This document shows, in pieces, positions 38,701 to 54,969 of a stretch of 64,000 nt of DNA; position 1 is the stretch's first letter; the number at the start of each line of letters is the position of its first letter. Both the position numbers and the translations under genes were made by a program. The notes under the pieces are model-generated. The model searched no databases, had not been told where the DNA came from, and saw nothing but the letters and a program-made list of their open reading frames with translations. Source of the stretch: Climacteris rufus (taxonomy: Eukaryota > Chordata > Aves > Passeriformes > Climacteridae). The stretch is from the NCBI GenBank assembly GCA_013398175.1, contig VZRZ01004411.1, forward strand, positions 143,503 to 207,502, given 5' to 3'.

Positions 38701-41700
38701 TATCCTTGTTTTGGCTCAACTCCTCCAGCTTCATTGTGTGGAAGTAAATCCCCACGAGGACATGCAGGGGCATGCAGCTTCTCTCACAGGGACACAGGGT
38801 ATCTCGTGGCTCACTGCCCCTGGCAGGGATCCCCAGCACCTGCCCCTCGGGTACATCTGTGCACAATGTGCACTGTGTAGTGTGGGAGCTGCCTCTCTGG
38901 CTGCCTCTCATTTCTCAGAACATAGTAGCCAAAAATTGAGGTTCACTACAGTATCCCAGCCTAGGTGTGGCAGAAAAACAGAGGAGGACTGTGTACAGGG
39001 GTGTAAAGGCTACCTTAGTGAGGTCAGTGAAGGGGCTGAAAGCTCTGCTTTATCATCTGGACATGCGGGAGGCACCACTCAGAGTAAACCTTGGAGTCAT
39101 CAGCCCTTCTCTCTGCATTCTCCCCACTCTCCTCTTAGTATGACATTCACCCTCAACTTTTGGAAAAGAAATTTTAGGAAACTGCATTTTGTAAAAAAAG
39201 CCTGTTTTCAAGACAACTGTGAGACCATCAGGATTTCCTATTTGAAGTTAAAAGGATAATGGAAACCAGAGCTGTGTAAATAGGTTTTCTGAGGACGCTG
39301 CAGCCCACGATGTTTTACTCTATCAGCTCTTCCACTCATGTGCCTGTTTTCTAATGTTACTGTCACAACATGATGAAATCTTCAAATCTGTAGCTTGCCA
39401 GTGGTTTTTCTTTTCTAGCCAGTAGATTTTCACTCTGCCAAGAGCGGTGATGAAATCATCATGGATAACTGAACTTTGACTGGTGCTAGGAAGCCATCAA
39501 CCCAAGAAATCTGTGCTATATCCAGGTCTGAAGCCAAATGGACAAAGATCACAGAAACTGGAAGATGATGATGACAGTGACCTCTTGGTAACCTTCCCTA
39601 AACAGCAGGTTGATAACATCAAGTGTGTCTTGAGGAACTGTTCAGCCACCAACGCTTGCTTATCCTGGCATGCTCACAAGAGGCTGCGCTGCAGAATAGC
39701 AGAATAGCAAGAGCAGTTGGCTATTGCTCTTGGGGAGCTGATTTTAATCAGCAGCCAGTATCATCATCACCCTTTGACACATGGAGTGGCTGAAGTATTG
39801 AGAGGAAAACCATCCCTCAAATTACATCCTTTCTCCAGAAATCAAAACCAGGTCAAAGCACCAGTTGTGCACCTGATTAGTACTGCCCAGCTTTTGCTCA
39901 ACACACCTAGCTTAGCATAATGGACAGAGATGAAGAAAAAGAGAGACTTGGTTCTGTTTTCCAACCCCAAAATATTTGCCAGTGTTGAATTCACAGGCAC
40001 TGGGGAATTATGGAATGATGTCCTGTGTGGGTCACAATTTGAAACAATTATTCTGATCAAAACTTCACAGAGAAATTTCTCATTATGCCCAGGCATAGAA
40101 GTATCTCACTCAACACATACTTATTTGAGCACCCTTGGGATTTAAGGCTGTAACTCCCATTCCCACGGCCTTCCTATTACAATTATGAGATACAAATATT
40201 CTCAGAAAAAACAGTGAATGTGAAAGGGTGTTTTAGTTCAGCTTTCCTGTATTTGTTAAAGATGTCCAACAGTTACAGTGGTGCTCAAGAAACTGAGCAA
40301 TACTAGTCTTAGAGTGTGTTGGCATCCCAGCACCCGAGGTAATACCAAACAAGCCAACCTGGGGAGCAGGGTAGGTCTGTGGAATGGCCTGTCAGTATAA
40401 ACCACGTGGATCCACCATCCTGCAAACTTAAATTACTGAAAACAGCTTACAACCAGCAAGAACAAATATAGATGCCATCCTCATCCTGAATGATCTGGTT
40501 ATTGCAGTAGGAGGGTCCTTTTGTCTCTTAAATTCAACCTTGTTCTAAAGTTTGACCTTTCAGGAAACATTTCTAATCTGGTCATACCATGGTGGCATTA
40601 CAAGCAACTACTTGAGGAGCTGTGTTCTTCTGCTAGAAGTGCTACATAGTACAGTTAGGTACAAAGTTTGTATGGAATATAAATCACAAAAAATGGAAAC
40701 TGGAGAGCTGTGTGATGTGACATTACAATTTTCTATTTACTTGCATCTTATAATCCCGAAATTAATTTCCTTTGCATAATTGGTTTTTTCCACCCATATT
40801 GTAGAGGCATTTAGTTTTTACTGGCCTTGGTTTTATGCAATTGTTAAAATAGTACAATTTTTCACATCTGGGTAGAAATTATGCAGTATCCAGTCTTGTT
40901 GATGGTTATGCAATGTAACGAGGGGAAATCACTGTTTAGCTTTACTATCATGCCCTCTGTAGTAAGGTCTAAAATCAAACTGATTCAAGTGCCTTTGCAA
41001 TTAGACCACTGTATCACTGAAATACCAGAACTAGTGTCAGTAAATCAAGGGGGGTTTAGCACTAGTTGATTTAAAAAATGCATGAATTTTGAAGCATCTG
41101 GCTTGGATAAGATTTAATGAATTATTAATCCTCATATGTCACAAATCCCATGCTCTTCATTCCCTTATGTCTGCTTATATCTATATTCACTAGTCACCAT
41201 TTTCCCTGTATATTAAGGATAAATTAGCTATAAATTAGGTAACCAATTTTATTCATCCTACATTTTCTTTTGTTTGACACAGATTATCATATATCTAAAT
41301 GCCAGAGAAGACAATTATGTTCATGTAATATGACCTTCTGCAGAATACAGTCACAGTGTAATTCAGGAGTTTCTAGATTAACCCCTTAACTGCTCTCTAA
41401 AGCTACAATAAGAGAGCAATATTTATATTTTAGAAAGAAACAGACTTAGCTAAAAAACTTCAAGGGACAAGCAAGGCATGGCATCCTTACTCAAGTTTTT
41501 TTTCAAAGCATTGCTAATGCCCTGGAGAAATAAACCATCCAAATGAAGAGACAGCTGAATGTAGTGCGAAAGGACCCTACTGTAAACCACAGAGCCCAGC
41601 TAACAACAGTGTGTCCTTGTCCTTCTGGGGCCTCCTTCACATCTGCCTTGAAGTTTCAGTGTGTTTTCCTCAGCCACCACATATGCAGTGGGGCAGCAGT

Positions 41701-42280
41701 GACTCTGGTAAGGAGCAGAGCAAATCCTTAGGGCATGTTGTGGGGTTATGAGCCTCAATTCACCTTGGGTATGAATGCAGTCTCTCTTGAATCTGTCTGG
41801 TCTTGCCTCTCCTCTAAGTTTCCACGTGGGAACTCACATTATTTCTCAGCATATAAACTTGTACCTTAAGTGCAAAACATAGAGAAAATCCTTAAACTAT
41901 ACCACAGTTTTCATGTGTTCAGCTTTTCATCCCAACAATAATGGAAATGTCTCATTAATAATGAGCTTTCATGTGTTACATCACCCATTAGCCATCTGAG
42001 TTAACTGCACATCTTTTCTCCTGGCAGCTGCTTACAGGTGTTAACCCAAGGCACAGCTGCAGCAACTAGTCCTTAGATAGGCCGGAGAAAAATTACATCC
42101 CATAATAGCAAATCCTGGTGTTGACCATTATTGTAACTGCTGACACATCTTCTTCCAACATTAAAGGAGAGAAAACTTTGTCACAGAGTTAACAGAAACG
42201 ATTTTGCATGCATGCAAGTCCAGAGGATTTAAGGTTTTAGAGCAGAAGCTGAACTTTCTGACAATGTCATGTGTGACTGC

Positions 42281-42312
42281 CTAAGTAATAACCTAAGTAC
42301 CTAAGTAATAAC
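42281..42312 (+). repeat. Short tandem repeat, 20-bp unit
   Basis: CTAAGTAATAAC, CTAAGTAC, then CTAAGTAATAAC again: about 1.6 copies of a 20-bp unit. Confidence 0.8.
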
Positions 42313-45300
42313 CACCAGGGACTCTTCTTGAATTTTCATTCCTTTGTGAAATAGGAAAAAAGACCTTTAGTTCAGGAGCTTTTTCACATGTTGGAACTTC
42401 AGTATTTAGAACTCTTTGCCAGAGGCATAAGCTTCAGAGGAGAGATGCAACTGCACAACAGCACAAAGGATACATAGCAAATGAAGCTACAAGTGAAGCC
42501 AACACAGATGATAGGAGCAGGAGAGTGTAAGCAGAAAGTACAACTTACCAAACTGGAGTTTGGCAAGACTTATAGGTAAATTCACCTCCTGTCGAGAAAG
42601 TGCTAGAGGGGGTTCTTGTCTGGGAGAACTTTAGACCTCTGTGTCATCTGGCAGTGGCAGAAGGGTGCCAGCAGGATGGAGGCTGTGGCAGCAGTCCAGG
42701 AACAACTCAGTGAGCCATCAACAAGCTTCCGAGTATCTGACTTCTGCTTTCCTGAGTCTCATCCCGAGAATCAGTTGAGCACAAGTCAGCTCAGGCTGTG
42801 ATCTGAGGAGATGTATTTCTGCTGGGGAGAAAAACCTCTGAAGAGATAAATGTATATCTCAGCTAACCCCAGAATGGAAAACAACCCCTCTGACGTCCCA
42901 CCTTTTGGTCCTTTCAGGTCCACGAGTGCTCTACCACATCATCCCCCCACCTACTTTTTCTCCTGGGAGTCTTGCCCAGTTTTGCAGAAGATTGTACTCC
43001 CCTGCAGTGGGTGTATTTGTCCATTCATTCATCTGAGCTGCTTTGCATTCACAAACTCCTCAGATACAGGTGCTATAGAAAATTAGCTATGAACCTCTAG
43101 AACTGGCTAAACGTAGAGAAAGATTTTCTATGAAAGAAAATGACACATTTTAAGATTACTTTTGTTGCTGCAGAAATGTTACAAGCCCAACAAACACCTT
43201 CCACAGTATTGCTATCCTGGTAAGAGGTGGCAGGAATATGCCAAACTTGTCCATAAAACAAGCAACAAAAAAAATCTCAAGCTCTCATTCCAATTTGTGC
43301 CCTGTGTGTGGCAAGACATAAATGTACATGCATCGATTGCATCTGAAAAAGTCAAAGAGCAGTAGTCTGAATTATAACTTGAATGCACACTGGTGGGGTG
43401 AGATGCTGATCCATTTGCACAGTAATGTGCTATATTTAAGTCACGCATTGTGGCATCTTCAAAGAGGCCAGTCATAATTATGATGGATTAGACTGCAGAG
43501 TCAGTCCTAGATGCAGTAATTGTTTCACAGATGCTGATGATGTGACTTGAATTTCTAATGGATTATAGATGAAGAAAAGTACGTGGAGCTTCTAAATGGT
43601 CTGGATAAAAGACAGCTATGGGAAGGACTAAAAAGACTAACTGCTACGCTTGGGGAAAGGTAGTTTTACTTTCAGAGGCAAAGACTTCACTCCCACAACT
43701 GTAGGGACAACCACAAGGACTTTTGAAGGTGCAAGCAGGTAGCGGTACCACTTCACGCTGTCCCAGTTAAAACCAGTAAAAGAGGTGTTGTGGCCTTTTG
43801 TCTTGTGCTGGGTCTACATTACAAATTACATTACATTTGCTGTGATTTGTAGTTGCTTGAGGAAGATTTGTACTCAGGTGTGACTTTAGGATAGTGAATA
43901 ACTTGCATGTAGACAGAGAGAGAAAGATGTTTAATGCAAAGCCACCCCCATCCTAGATGCATTTCAAAGAATGCAGATCTGGCACTTCAAATGGATGACT
44001 TAACTTTATATTTTAAAGACCCAAATGACTCCCACGTGCTTTGCAATGTCTAACACCAGTGTCTTTTACACTGAAGGTGATCAGAATTTGGGGGAACTGG
44101 TTGACTCATACCGTGAGGTCTTTGAGAATACCGTGTCATGTCACAAGATAACCTTGTGGGGTTTGAGGACAGCATGAACCCAGGACTCTTTTCTGGACCA
44201 CAGGTGTGCTCCTTTGAGGGGTTTGCAAGCTAAGTTTAGAGAAGTCAGGGAGCCCCCACTTCTAAAGAAAACAATCCTTTTATGTGATGATAGTAAGGAG
44301 TTGAGAAGAAAGATTGCCTGGGAATACTGAGAAGGAATTTAGTTGCAGCCCACAGGGTACACCAGAATAAAAGCAGCAAGGCAGATTTTGAGGGCCAGGG
44401 AAAGTTTCTCACAGCTCACTCGCACAGACTAAAACTTTTTTTTAGAGAAATAAATCTTTTAGAAGCAGCTTGACAGCACAGTGTTAATTACTGTGGTGCC
44501 CTTTATTTAGTTTCATACTTGCGAAATGCAGCAGCCTACACACTCCTGGCTGAGTTGTGGTTCACTTGCAGTTTTTAGGTATGAAAGGTGTGAAGGAAAA
44601 GAATGGTTCCCAAATTAGGCTGACATTTTATTTTTGAGACTCTGGGAGCATTGTTCTGCTGCCTGGCCTAGAATGACACATCAGAGGAATCCTTTTCACA
44701 CTGCTTTCTGCAAAGCACAGAATATCATCTCCCTGGGAAAGCTGCAAAGGCTCCTGTCTTGTGGTACTATAAAGCTAGGCTGGGAAATACCTCTAGAAGG
44801 GAATAAGCCTACCTTACCATGTAAGAAAAAAAACCAGGCAAGATTGACAAACATTTTTCCATCTTGCTGTTCTTAGCTTTCCCTGTAAAAACTCTTTTTT
44901 AAAGTACTGTTACTTGCAGAGAGAACTTCTCTACTTCTGTCGTAAAAAACATAAATTGAATAAAGGGAGAAAACAAAAAAAAAAACTTCAGGAGGTCACA
45001 GGTAAATCTAAAAACAAGTCTGAGGTATGGAGGAAAGGAATACAAATAATCATATAAGTGCTTGCCAGTCAAAATGTACATTTGAATTGTCCTGCTAATG
45101 AAATCAGAGCTGCAAGCAGAGAAATTCTGCTGGATGCAATGTATTTCATGAATTAATATTACTTTTTAAAGCATTTTAGAATCATATTACTCAACTGGGT
45201 AAGGCAATACTGCACTGAAAACTGCATAAAGTACATTTAAATAACATTTAAATTATATTTTAGTAACATAAAATATTAATGTAGGATAAATACATAAGCA

Positions 45301-46590
45301 GAGCAACCATGATGGGAGAATTTTTTCTGTGTAATAGTTCTTCCTATGTAGTGCCAGTACCAGCCACATGTAGTGTTTCCCCTGACTTTGCAGTCCAAGC
45401 TGGGATGGCCTGGTCATGAAGAACCCTTTAGATTCTCCTTTATGCAAACCAAAAATAAAAGCTTCAGAACAGGCATGCACATATCCAAATTTTCTCTGTG
45501 CAGCCTCACATCTGTAAGACCCACTGTCAGTCTGTCTTCTGTCATTTGTGACTGGTTGAGAACCATAAAGCCAACAAAGAATAAATTACAAGCAGAGTCA
45601 AACAAGAGCTATGTGAACTGGGTCTGTGAATTCTGGGAAGATGCATGTGAACAGGATTAGCTTGTCATTGTATGGAATTCGTTCACTGCACACTGTCATT
45701 ACTTTTATCCAGCTAAAAACTTCACTTTGTAAATAAAATACAAAGAGTATATGAGAAAATGTGATTTCCCGTTCAAACAAAGAAGAAAAAATCCTAGCTC
45801 CACAGCTGCGGAGCTCAATTCAAAACCCAAGTGCACAGTTTAAGCCATGCTTGATGTTTGTATGTAAATCTGAAAGAATATTAATACCTTAAAAAATAGC
45901 ACTTCCATCAAAACTTTCAGAAATCACTTTGTTCCTGTCAACATTACCAATCTGTTGATAAACTGTAAGAGTTCCTGAGGACAGCAGTCAAGCATGGCTT
46001 TGTCTCATGTACATTGTGCCACTTGCGTGGTCTTTTGGAATGCCAGTTTTTAAAAGATCCTGTCAGGCAGCTGAAGACAGGAAAAAAAAAGGTTTTCCCC
46101 TCTAATTGGAAACTTGGTGGCAATAATCCTTCAAGTCAGACAAAAGAGGTTTGGCACACTTAATCAAATTACAGGATTAGCACCAAGTCTGGGAACCGTG
46201 GTTTCAGCATGACTTTCTGCCTTACCAAGGGCAAAATATGATGACAGAGGAGTCTACACAAATCGTTCAAAAGCAGGGAATATTTTTTGCACCATTAGGA
46301 GATTTTTTTCTGGTAAAATATCTTCTTGTGTGTTAAATGGGGGTAAGGAAGCCACACTGTATTTTCACTGTCTTTTCATCTTGAAGAAGAAACCTCTAAG
46401 TTAAGGGGAGACCTGGGGCTGCAAGATGTGCTAGGATAATGAAATACCCCTCAGGTGCACCTGCAGGCTCACTCTGTGTGGGAGCTGGTCGGGGCAATGG
46501 GTGCCTGAATGCTGCGGGAATTGTCAGTAGCGAGCTGTCCTTCAATGGAAACTAAAACTGAGATTCTCTCTCGTCTCTTTTCTCTTTCAG

Positions 46591-46635
46591 ATACGTTCAG
46601 AGGGTAGCCTTGTGGATGGCCCAGGAGCAGGCCAG
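46591..46635 (+). other. TET2: 5' UTR part of TET2 exon 3
   Basis: The exon begins after a strong pyrimidine-rich acceptor ending CTCTTTCAG at 46590. The 45 bases before the start codon are in frame with it without a stop and contain a GTG at 46612, but no in-frame ATG. The splice-site choice is firm. That this exon carries both the end of the 5' UTR and the start codon agrees with mammalian TET2. Confidence 0.85.
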
Positions 46636-49600
46636 ATGGAACAGGACAGAACCAACCATGTTGACGGCAATAGATTGAGTCCATTTCTAATATCGCAGTC
46701 TTCTCACGTTTGCCAGGCAGAGCCTTCTGCAGTGAAGCTACAGAACGGGAGTCCAGCCACAGAGAGGCCTGAAGTGGAAGTGAATGGAGACCACAAGCCG
46801 CTATTCAATAAAAACAGCTATGGAGTGCCTCACCCGAAGGGAAGTCCAAACAACTGCGTTAGCCCCGAGCTTTTACAAGACAAGAAAGTATGTTCCCAAT
46901 ATATGCAAAATGGTGGGATAAAACGCACTTTTAGTGAGCCCTCTCTGGATGGACTTCATGAGATCAAAAAGGTGAAACAAGACAAAGAGGTAAACGGAGA
47001 AAAAGCTGAGCCAGAGGATAATAGTGAAAATCCAAGTGTCTCCAATTGTTATAGTGAGAAGAAACCCGAGAGTTTTACAAGACAAGAAGATGAAGCTTCA
47101 GATTTGATACCGTCTACAAGATACAACAGTGGTGGTTCAGAAAACCCTCATGACCTTCTGATTCAGGATGAGCAGGAGCGGGAAAATATTCATTGCCACA
47201 ACAGGGACATTGTCTTACTACTTAAGAACAAGGCAGTGCCAATGCCTAATGGTGCTACAGTTTCTGCCTCTTCCATGGAAAGCATGCATGGTGAACTCCT
47301 GGAGAAAACACTGTCTCAATATTATCCAGAACATGTTTCCATAGCAATGCAGAAGAACACATCTCATATCAATGCCATTACCAGTCAGGCTACTAATGAG
47401 TTGTCCTATGAGACAACGCATTCATCCCATACCTCAGGGCAGATCACCTCCCCACAGACCTCAAACTCTGAGCTGCCTCAAGTGCCGGCTGTAGTGGTTA
47501 CTGAGGTCTACAACACAGAAGACTCCAGTAAACCACCTGTATTGCCAGGTAGCTGTTCACTTCAGAAATCAGAACTACAGCTACAGCAACAGATTCCAGG
47601 CTGTGATCCTCACCAGTTACCTGTAGGAAACAGTAATATTCATGGAAGCATAGGGCAGGTTCCCAACCAAGACCTCACTCTAAGTTCCAGCAGTAACCTG
47701 CAAGCTCAGAGCACTGCTCTGGAAAGGTACTCTGAGCAAGCAGAAAATAATGGTGCTTTCTTTACACAAAACTCAACGTTTCACAAAGATTCCTCCCCCT
47801 CTCCTGCTCCAGAAATGAACAGTGCGCTGTCTGCCGCGGTGCAAGAAGGACACCATTCCTATGACAACAGATGTGATGAAACTCTTCCTGGGGAGATAAA
47901 GAATGAAGGGCAACAGGAGGGACCAATGTCAAAAAGTCCCAGCCTCAGACAACAACAACTTCACCCTCAGCAGAGACTTCTGCAACAGGCACAAACGTCA
48001 CAACAAGATGTCAGTGAAAGCAACCCGCAAGCTGCTGTGGCCGCCTCAATTCCTCAGCGCCCCAAAGAAGCGACGCCGCCGTCAGAACCTCCCCTCCAAA
48101 ACCTGCACGCACACAGAAGCGAGGGTGAGTTGCAACAACACTATCGGCATTTCCCAGGACAGAGAGAACCTGAGCTTCCTCCTGACAAAGAAAAGGACCA
48201 AGTGAAAGAGCCTGTCCAACAGGCTCAACATTATTCAAAACCAGCCTGGATAGAACTGGTTTCCACCCAGTTCCGCCAGGGAGAGCCTCCCCAAAAGCCC
48301 AGCGAAACATTATTGCGGTCAATTCTTCAGTACCAGGCAAACACATCCCAAACAGTCTATAAAAAACAGTATGCTGGAAGTCCTGATTCATTAAAGGGGC
48401 CTTCAGGACAGGCCCAGAGCCAGAAGATAATGCAGCAGGAACAGCTTCCTCCACTGTACAAAAGCGAGAGCTCCCATCTGCAGCCACATCCTCCAGCTGA
48501 CCATCAGCTGCCGTTCCAGAAACACTCACTGCAGCTCACAAAGGTGGATTCCCTTCTGAAGTCCCAAGTGCAGCAACACCCTCCACAGCAGCTCCATTTC
48601 CAGCCAAGATCAGAACAACAAGCTGAACAGCCTTTAGGGCACCCCTTGAAACAGCAGCACTTGAATCCCCAACCAGGGGAAAATGGGCAATTCATGCATT
48701 CACACATTTTGCAACAGATGCTTCAAAAACAGTCACATCCAGTTCAAGTGCCATGCAGTCCACAGCTAACTTCAAACCAGCAGCAGGCTCTGCAAATGAA
48801 AACTAAAGACCTGCCCCAAGCCATATCCCACCCCCAAAGTAATGCTGAGCAGCCTCTAGACAGGACATCCTTCAATCATCTTAAAGTAGATGAATGTTTC
48901 CAAACTGGGAATAAGTACGTTAAATCAACTGCATTCCCACTGCCTAACCCTCAGCTAGGCATGGATCAGGTACAGACCATGAACAACAAAGCTCCCCTTT
49001 ACACTCAGAAGGCAAGCGCTACTCTCCAGCACCCCTGCCCGAACAACAGGCACGTGATTTCCGACAAGAAAGGGAACGCCGCAAATATGGAACGCTTGGG
49101 AGCCAACAAAATGCAGGACTTGCAGCACGTGCAGTATTTTTCAAATAACTTGACCACGAAGCGAGATGTGAATCACTGTTTTCAAGAACAGGAACAACAG
49201 ACACAACAAGCCTCAGTTCTACAGGTGCCACTCCTCCAGCCCTCACAGGGCCATGGTGCTAGTCTGAACCAAGACCTCCCGAGCAAACAAGCTCCACAGA
49301 TCCCTCAGCAGTACTTACCACACAGCCAAAGTGCCCCACACTCCCAAGACCAGAGAGGCTGTCATTTGCAGTCCCAGACCCCTAAGGATTTTCAAAAGCA
49401 TGCTGCTCTAAGGTGGCATCTCTTGCAGAAACAGGAGCAGCAACAAGCATACCAGCAACCCAAAAATGAGATTGGTCCCAGTGCAGCACGCAAGCCTATA
49501 AAAATTGAGGCTGGCACAAAGTCTAATGTCTGCATGCGCCCATCAGCTGGACAGCTGGAAAGCAAAATGTGGAAAAAAACAATTAAACAAGAGAATCAGC

Positions 49601-49975
49601 ACTTTGGCTGTGAGAACATGCAACAAAAGAGCATAATTGAGACAATGGAACAGCAGCTAAAACAGATACAGGTCAAATCACTGTTTGATCATAAGACTTT
49701 TACTATCAAATCACCCAAACATGTGAAAGTTGAAACAGCAGGCCCTATTACCATCCTATCAAGAAATACCAGTGCTGCAGATTTTGACACTCAGACCCCA
49801 ATCTTAGATCAGCAAGCAAACTTGTCTGCTGAGAAAACCCCGACCAAAAGAACAGCTGGAACTGTTCTCAATAATTTTTTAGACTCACCTTCCAAGTTAT
49901 TGGATACTCCTGTAAAAAATTTATTGGACACACCTGCCAAAACCCAGTACGATTTCCCATCTTGCAGCTGTGTTG
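46636..49975 (+). CDS. TET2: TET2 exon 3 (first coding exon): N-terminal region, residues 1-1113
   Basis: TET2 oxidises 5-methylcytosine in nuclear DNA to hydroxymethyl-, formyl- and carboxylcytosine, using Fe(II), oxygen and 2-oxoglutarate. This exon encodes the long non-catalytic N-terminal region. The start is the ATG at 46636 (protein begins MEQDRTNHV), because human TET2 begins almost identically. A GTG at 46612 in the same frame is not the start. Recognisable conserved blocks are NGGIKRTFSEPS near residue 95, NKAVPMPNGATVSAS near 205, ATNELSYE near 260, QKHAALRWHLLQKQEQQQ near 935 and QQKSIIETMEQ near 1005. Much of the rest is Gln-, Ser- and Pro-rich and probably disordered. Residues 1082-1102 repeat Leu-Asp-Ser/Thr-Pro three times. 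The exon ends in the Cys-Ser-Cys that opens the Cys-rich domain. The donor is GTAAGT-like (GTAAGTG), phase 1. From memory human exon 3 codes 23 residues more. Confidence 0.97.
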
Positions 49976-52282
<2,307 letters not shown>

Positions 52283-53672
52283 TAATTAGTGCAAAGGCAC
52301 AGAGCAGATTAACATTTATCCTTTTGTGGATGTCAGAATTTTTCCAGCTTTTGCACATAAAGAAATAAACAACTGCAAATCAAGTAATTACTTGTAGGCT
52401 TAGCTACTCCAGTGTTGCCAACATGACGCACTCTGCTATTCACCAGAGAGTCACAATATTTGACAGGGCTAATAGTCTGCTGGCTGGCACGGGCTGTGCA
52501 CTTGGCGACAGATGCCAGCAAACCAAGCCGGAACAAGTACTCACCAGCCTGCCAAGCAGCATGGCTGGCAATGGCTGCACAGGCAGGCATGGAGCTGGTG
52601 TTCCCTCTGGCTAGGAGAATGCCAGCAGAGAAGGAAGGTGAAGAGCAGAATACCAAACTTCAACATTAGTTTCCCCTCGCCAAATTACTAAATATCTAAA
52701 TCCAAATCTAATTCGTTCACATCCAGAGGGGTGCCACAAAATTGTTGGCTAGGATTTCAGCCCAAGAGTCGATACGCAGTGTTGTGAGGAAACATTCCCC
52801 TTCCTTGGACTATTGCACAAACCCAGTCTTATCTTGATTGTGGACAATCCCTGTTACCTTGTTGCGTCCTATGATGTGTTTATTACATCAATGGCAACCA
52901 AACCAGGAATTTTTAAAGGCACATAATAGATACATGATATGTGCTATTAAGAAATACGTATAAGCACAAAACCCACCAACCTATAAATTAAAACCTGTCA
53001 CAAAAGTGACTTCTGCACTCTGAATTCCGCATTACTTGTAGCCAATAATGACTAGAGGTATCTGGGAATTCACTTCCCCTCTGAACAAAAAAGCAAACAA
53101 AAAACTCTTCAGTTAAGTCAGAGACAGATGGGAATTTGATTTATTAGTACCTTAAAAATCTGGACTCCAGAACAGCAGTGACACTCCAGCCAGCTGCAGA
53201 ACCAAAAGCAAGTGGGCAGTACTGCAGTGCTGGGTCTGAGCTAAGGAGCACCCTTTCTTAGCAAGGTGTGTTAACTTGTGCTCATCACTGCACAACCATG
53301 GGGCACTCAGAGCCTATTAAACCCGTCAGATTACCTCTAAATCCTAAGGTCCTTTCTCTTTCTTAGCACTTCCTTCCCTGTGACCCTTATGCAGGGCTTG
53401 CCCCAATAATTTTCAGCTTTGAGAGCAGCTTGAGTGCATGTAAGCTACATAAATCAGCTTCTTTCCAGGAAGGGAGAGTCAGCACCGACTCTCTGGAAAA
53501 GCTCTACAATTTATTATCTCTAGAGCTCTCGTCAACTGGTTAATTCTTTAGTATTCACAAATAAAATAAAAAAGGAAAGTCATTCATGTCATAACATCAA
53601 TTATTAGAAATGAAAATCTTCTCATTTTTTTACTTTGGAATGTAATTTTTCATCCTTAATATTGACCTTACC

Positions 53673-53692
53673 TTTTTTTTTTTTTTTTTTTT
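53673..53692. repeat. Poly-T run
   Basis: 20 T in a row inside intron 4. Confidence 0.9.
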
Positions 53693-54969
53693 AATTTCAT
53701 TTCATTTCGTGTTTGGCAGAAGGAAATCCTGAGAGATTATAGGTAACATGCATCTAGTGAGCTAGGTTCAGCAGAGTATAGCAGCAGCCACTTGAACAAT
53801 GGCTAGTGTATGGTATGAACTGTGAAGTTCTCTGACTGAAGAACTCCAGAACTCATTAGTTAATTTTGTATCCCTAAGTAAAAAAAAAAAAACCTTCACT
53901 ATAACGATACTCTCAAAGCATATGTGTGCAGTTGGTGACACTAATCACAACTGAAGCACTTTTAACCTGGATTCATTCCCATTAATATGGATTGACTTTT
54001 AAGGTATCAGCACTGCTAAACAAACCACAATTTAGATTTACAATTAATATTTTAGCTATACTGGAACTAATTTCTTGAAGAATCCATGGTGGATACAGAT
54101 ATTTTACCTCTTCTTCTCCCAGTTCCTACTTCATACTCAGTCAGTTTTGCTCCAGTTTTAAAGCAAATCAGCTTTGGCCTGAAAGCAAGCATGACAAACA
54201 TCAGGCACAAATTCCTTTCTGATAGTTGAAAAAATTTGAGACAAAGTCCACTTCATTTCCAGTGTGTAATGTACAACATATTGCCACAGAGGCATCTGCA
54301 CAGTTGTCCTGCAATCCAGTTAGAAAATTGATAGAAACTGTTCAGATTTTAAAATGTTTTTTCAATGTGGTTGATTAAAGAAACAAATAAATACTAACAT
54401 CCAAGCCTAAGCAGGAAAAAGTGATCTAACAGTTGACTGCAGAACATGTGTAGTACAACTTGATTTTATTTGTATAATTTCCTGTGACACTGAAACTTCA
54501 CAATGAGATCACATCTGAAAATAAGCATTTTTCATTTCCTTTACAGGACAAAAGTTTAAATACAAATACTGGCCCTTAAATATGTCACCAAGGATTTAGT
54601 GCAAAAACAAGAGGGAGAAAGATCAAAAGTTCTTAAGGTATCACTTAATGGCTGCACAACAGGAACATACATTGATTTCTCTGTAGGTAAAGGCAAAGAA
54701 CAAGGAGACTGTGATTTAGTTAGTCCCCACACTTGGCTGTTAAAAGAAAAAGGTAATGCCAGTGCGAGTGGCAGAATTCCAGAAATGGTGATGGAAGTGC
54801 AGTTTGCCCAGTGCCCAAGGTGCAGCCCAGTGGGCAGGGCAGCTCAGTCTGGAACGCTGTGGCCACTGCAGTTCCCATCCTTGGCCTCCCCTGAGCCCTG
54901 GTGTGCTCCTGGGCTCAGCAGCTGGGCACTCCCAGGAAACATGCCTGGAAATGGCTCAAACAGATCCAG

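Larger units (their letters stand above)
24291..46590. other. Non-coding intron before the first coding exon
   Basis: About 22 kb of AT-rich sequence. It contains small inverted repeats (25138-25161; 32351-32409), a CA microsatellite (29284-29310) and minor tandem repeats. Chance frames up to 182 codons occur (38711-39259) but have no recognisable product. No RNA gene was recognised. The last bases, 46565-46590, form the polypyrimidine tract and AG acceptor of the first coding exon. Confidence 0.5.

Noticed and set aside
38711..39259. 182-codon open frame, + strand
   Set aside because: No recognisable similarity, no repeats or domains, no splice or promoter context. A frame of this size is plausible by chance across six frames of 64 kb.
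1..46590. A CXXC zinc-finger exon upstream of TET2
   Set aside because: No Cys-rich CXXC-type frame was seen. In vertebrates this module is the separate gene CXXC4, which is not in the window.
48011..48529. 172-codon open frame, minus strand within TET2 exon 3
   Set aside because: A shadow of the real coding frame on the opposite strand.
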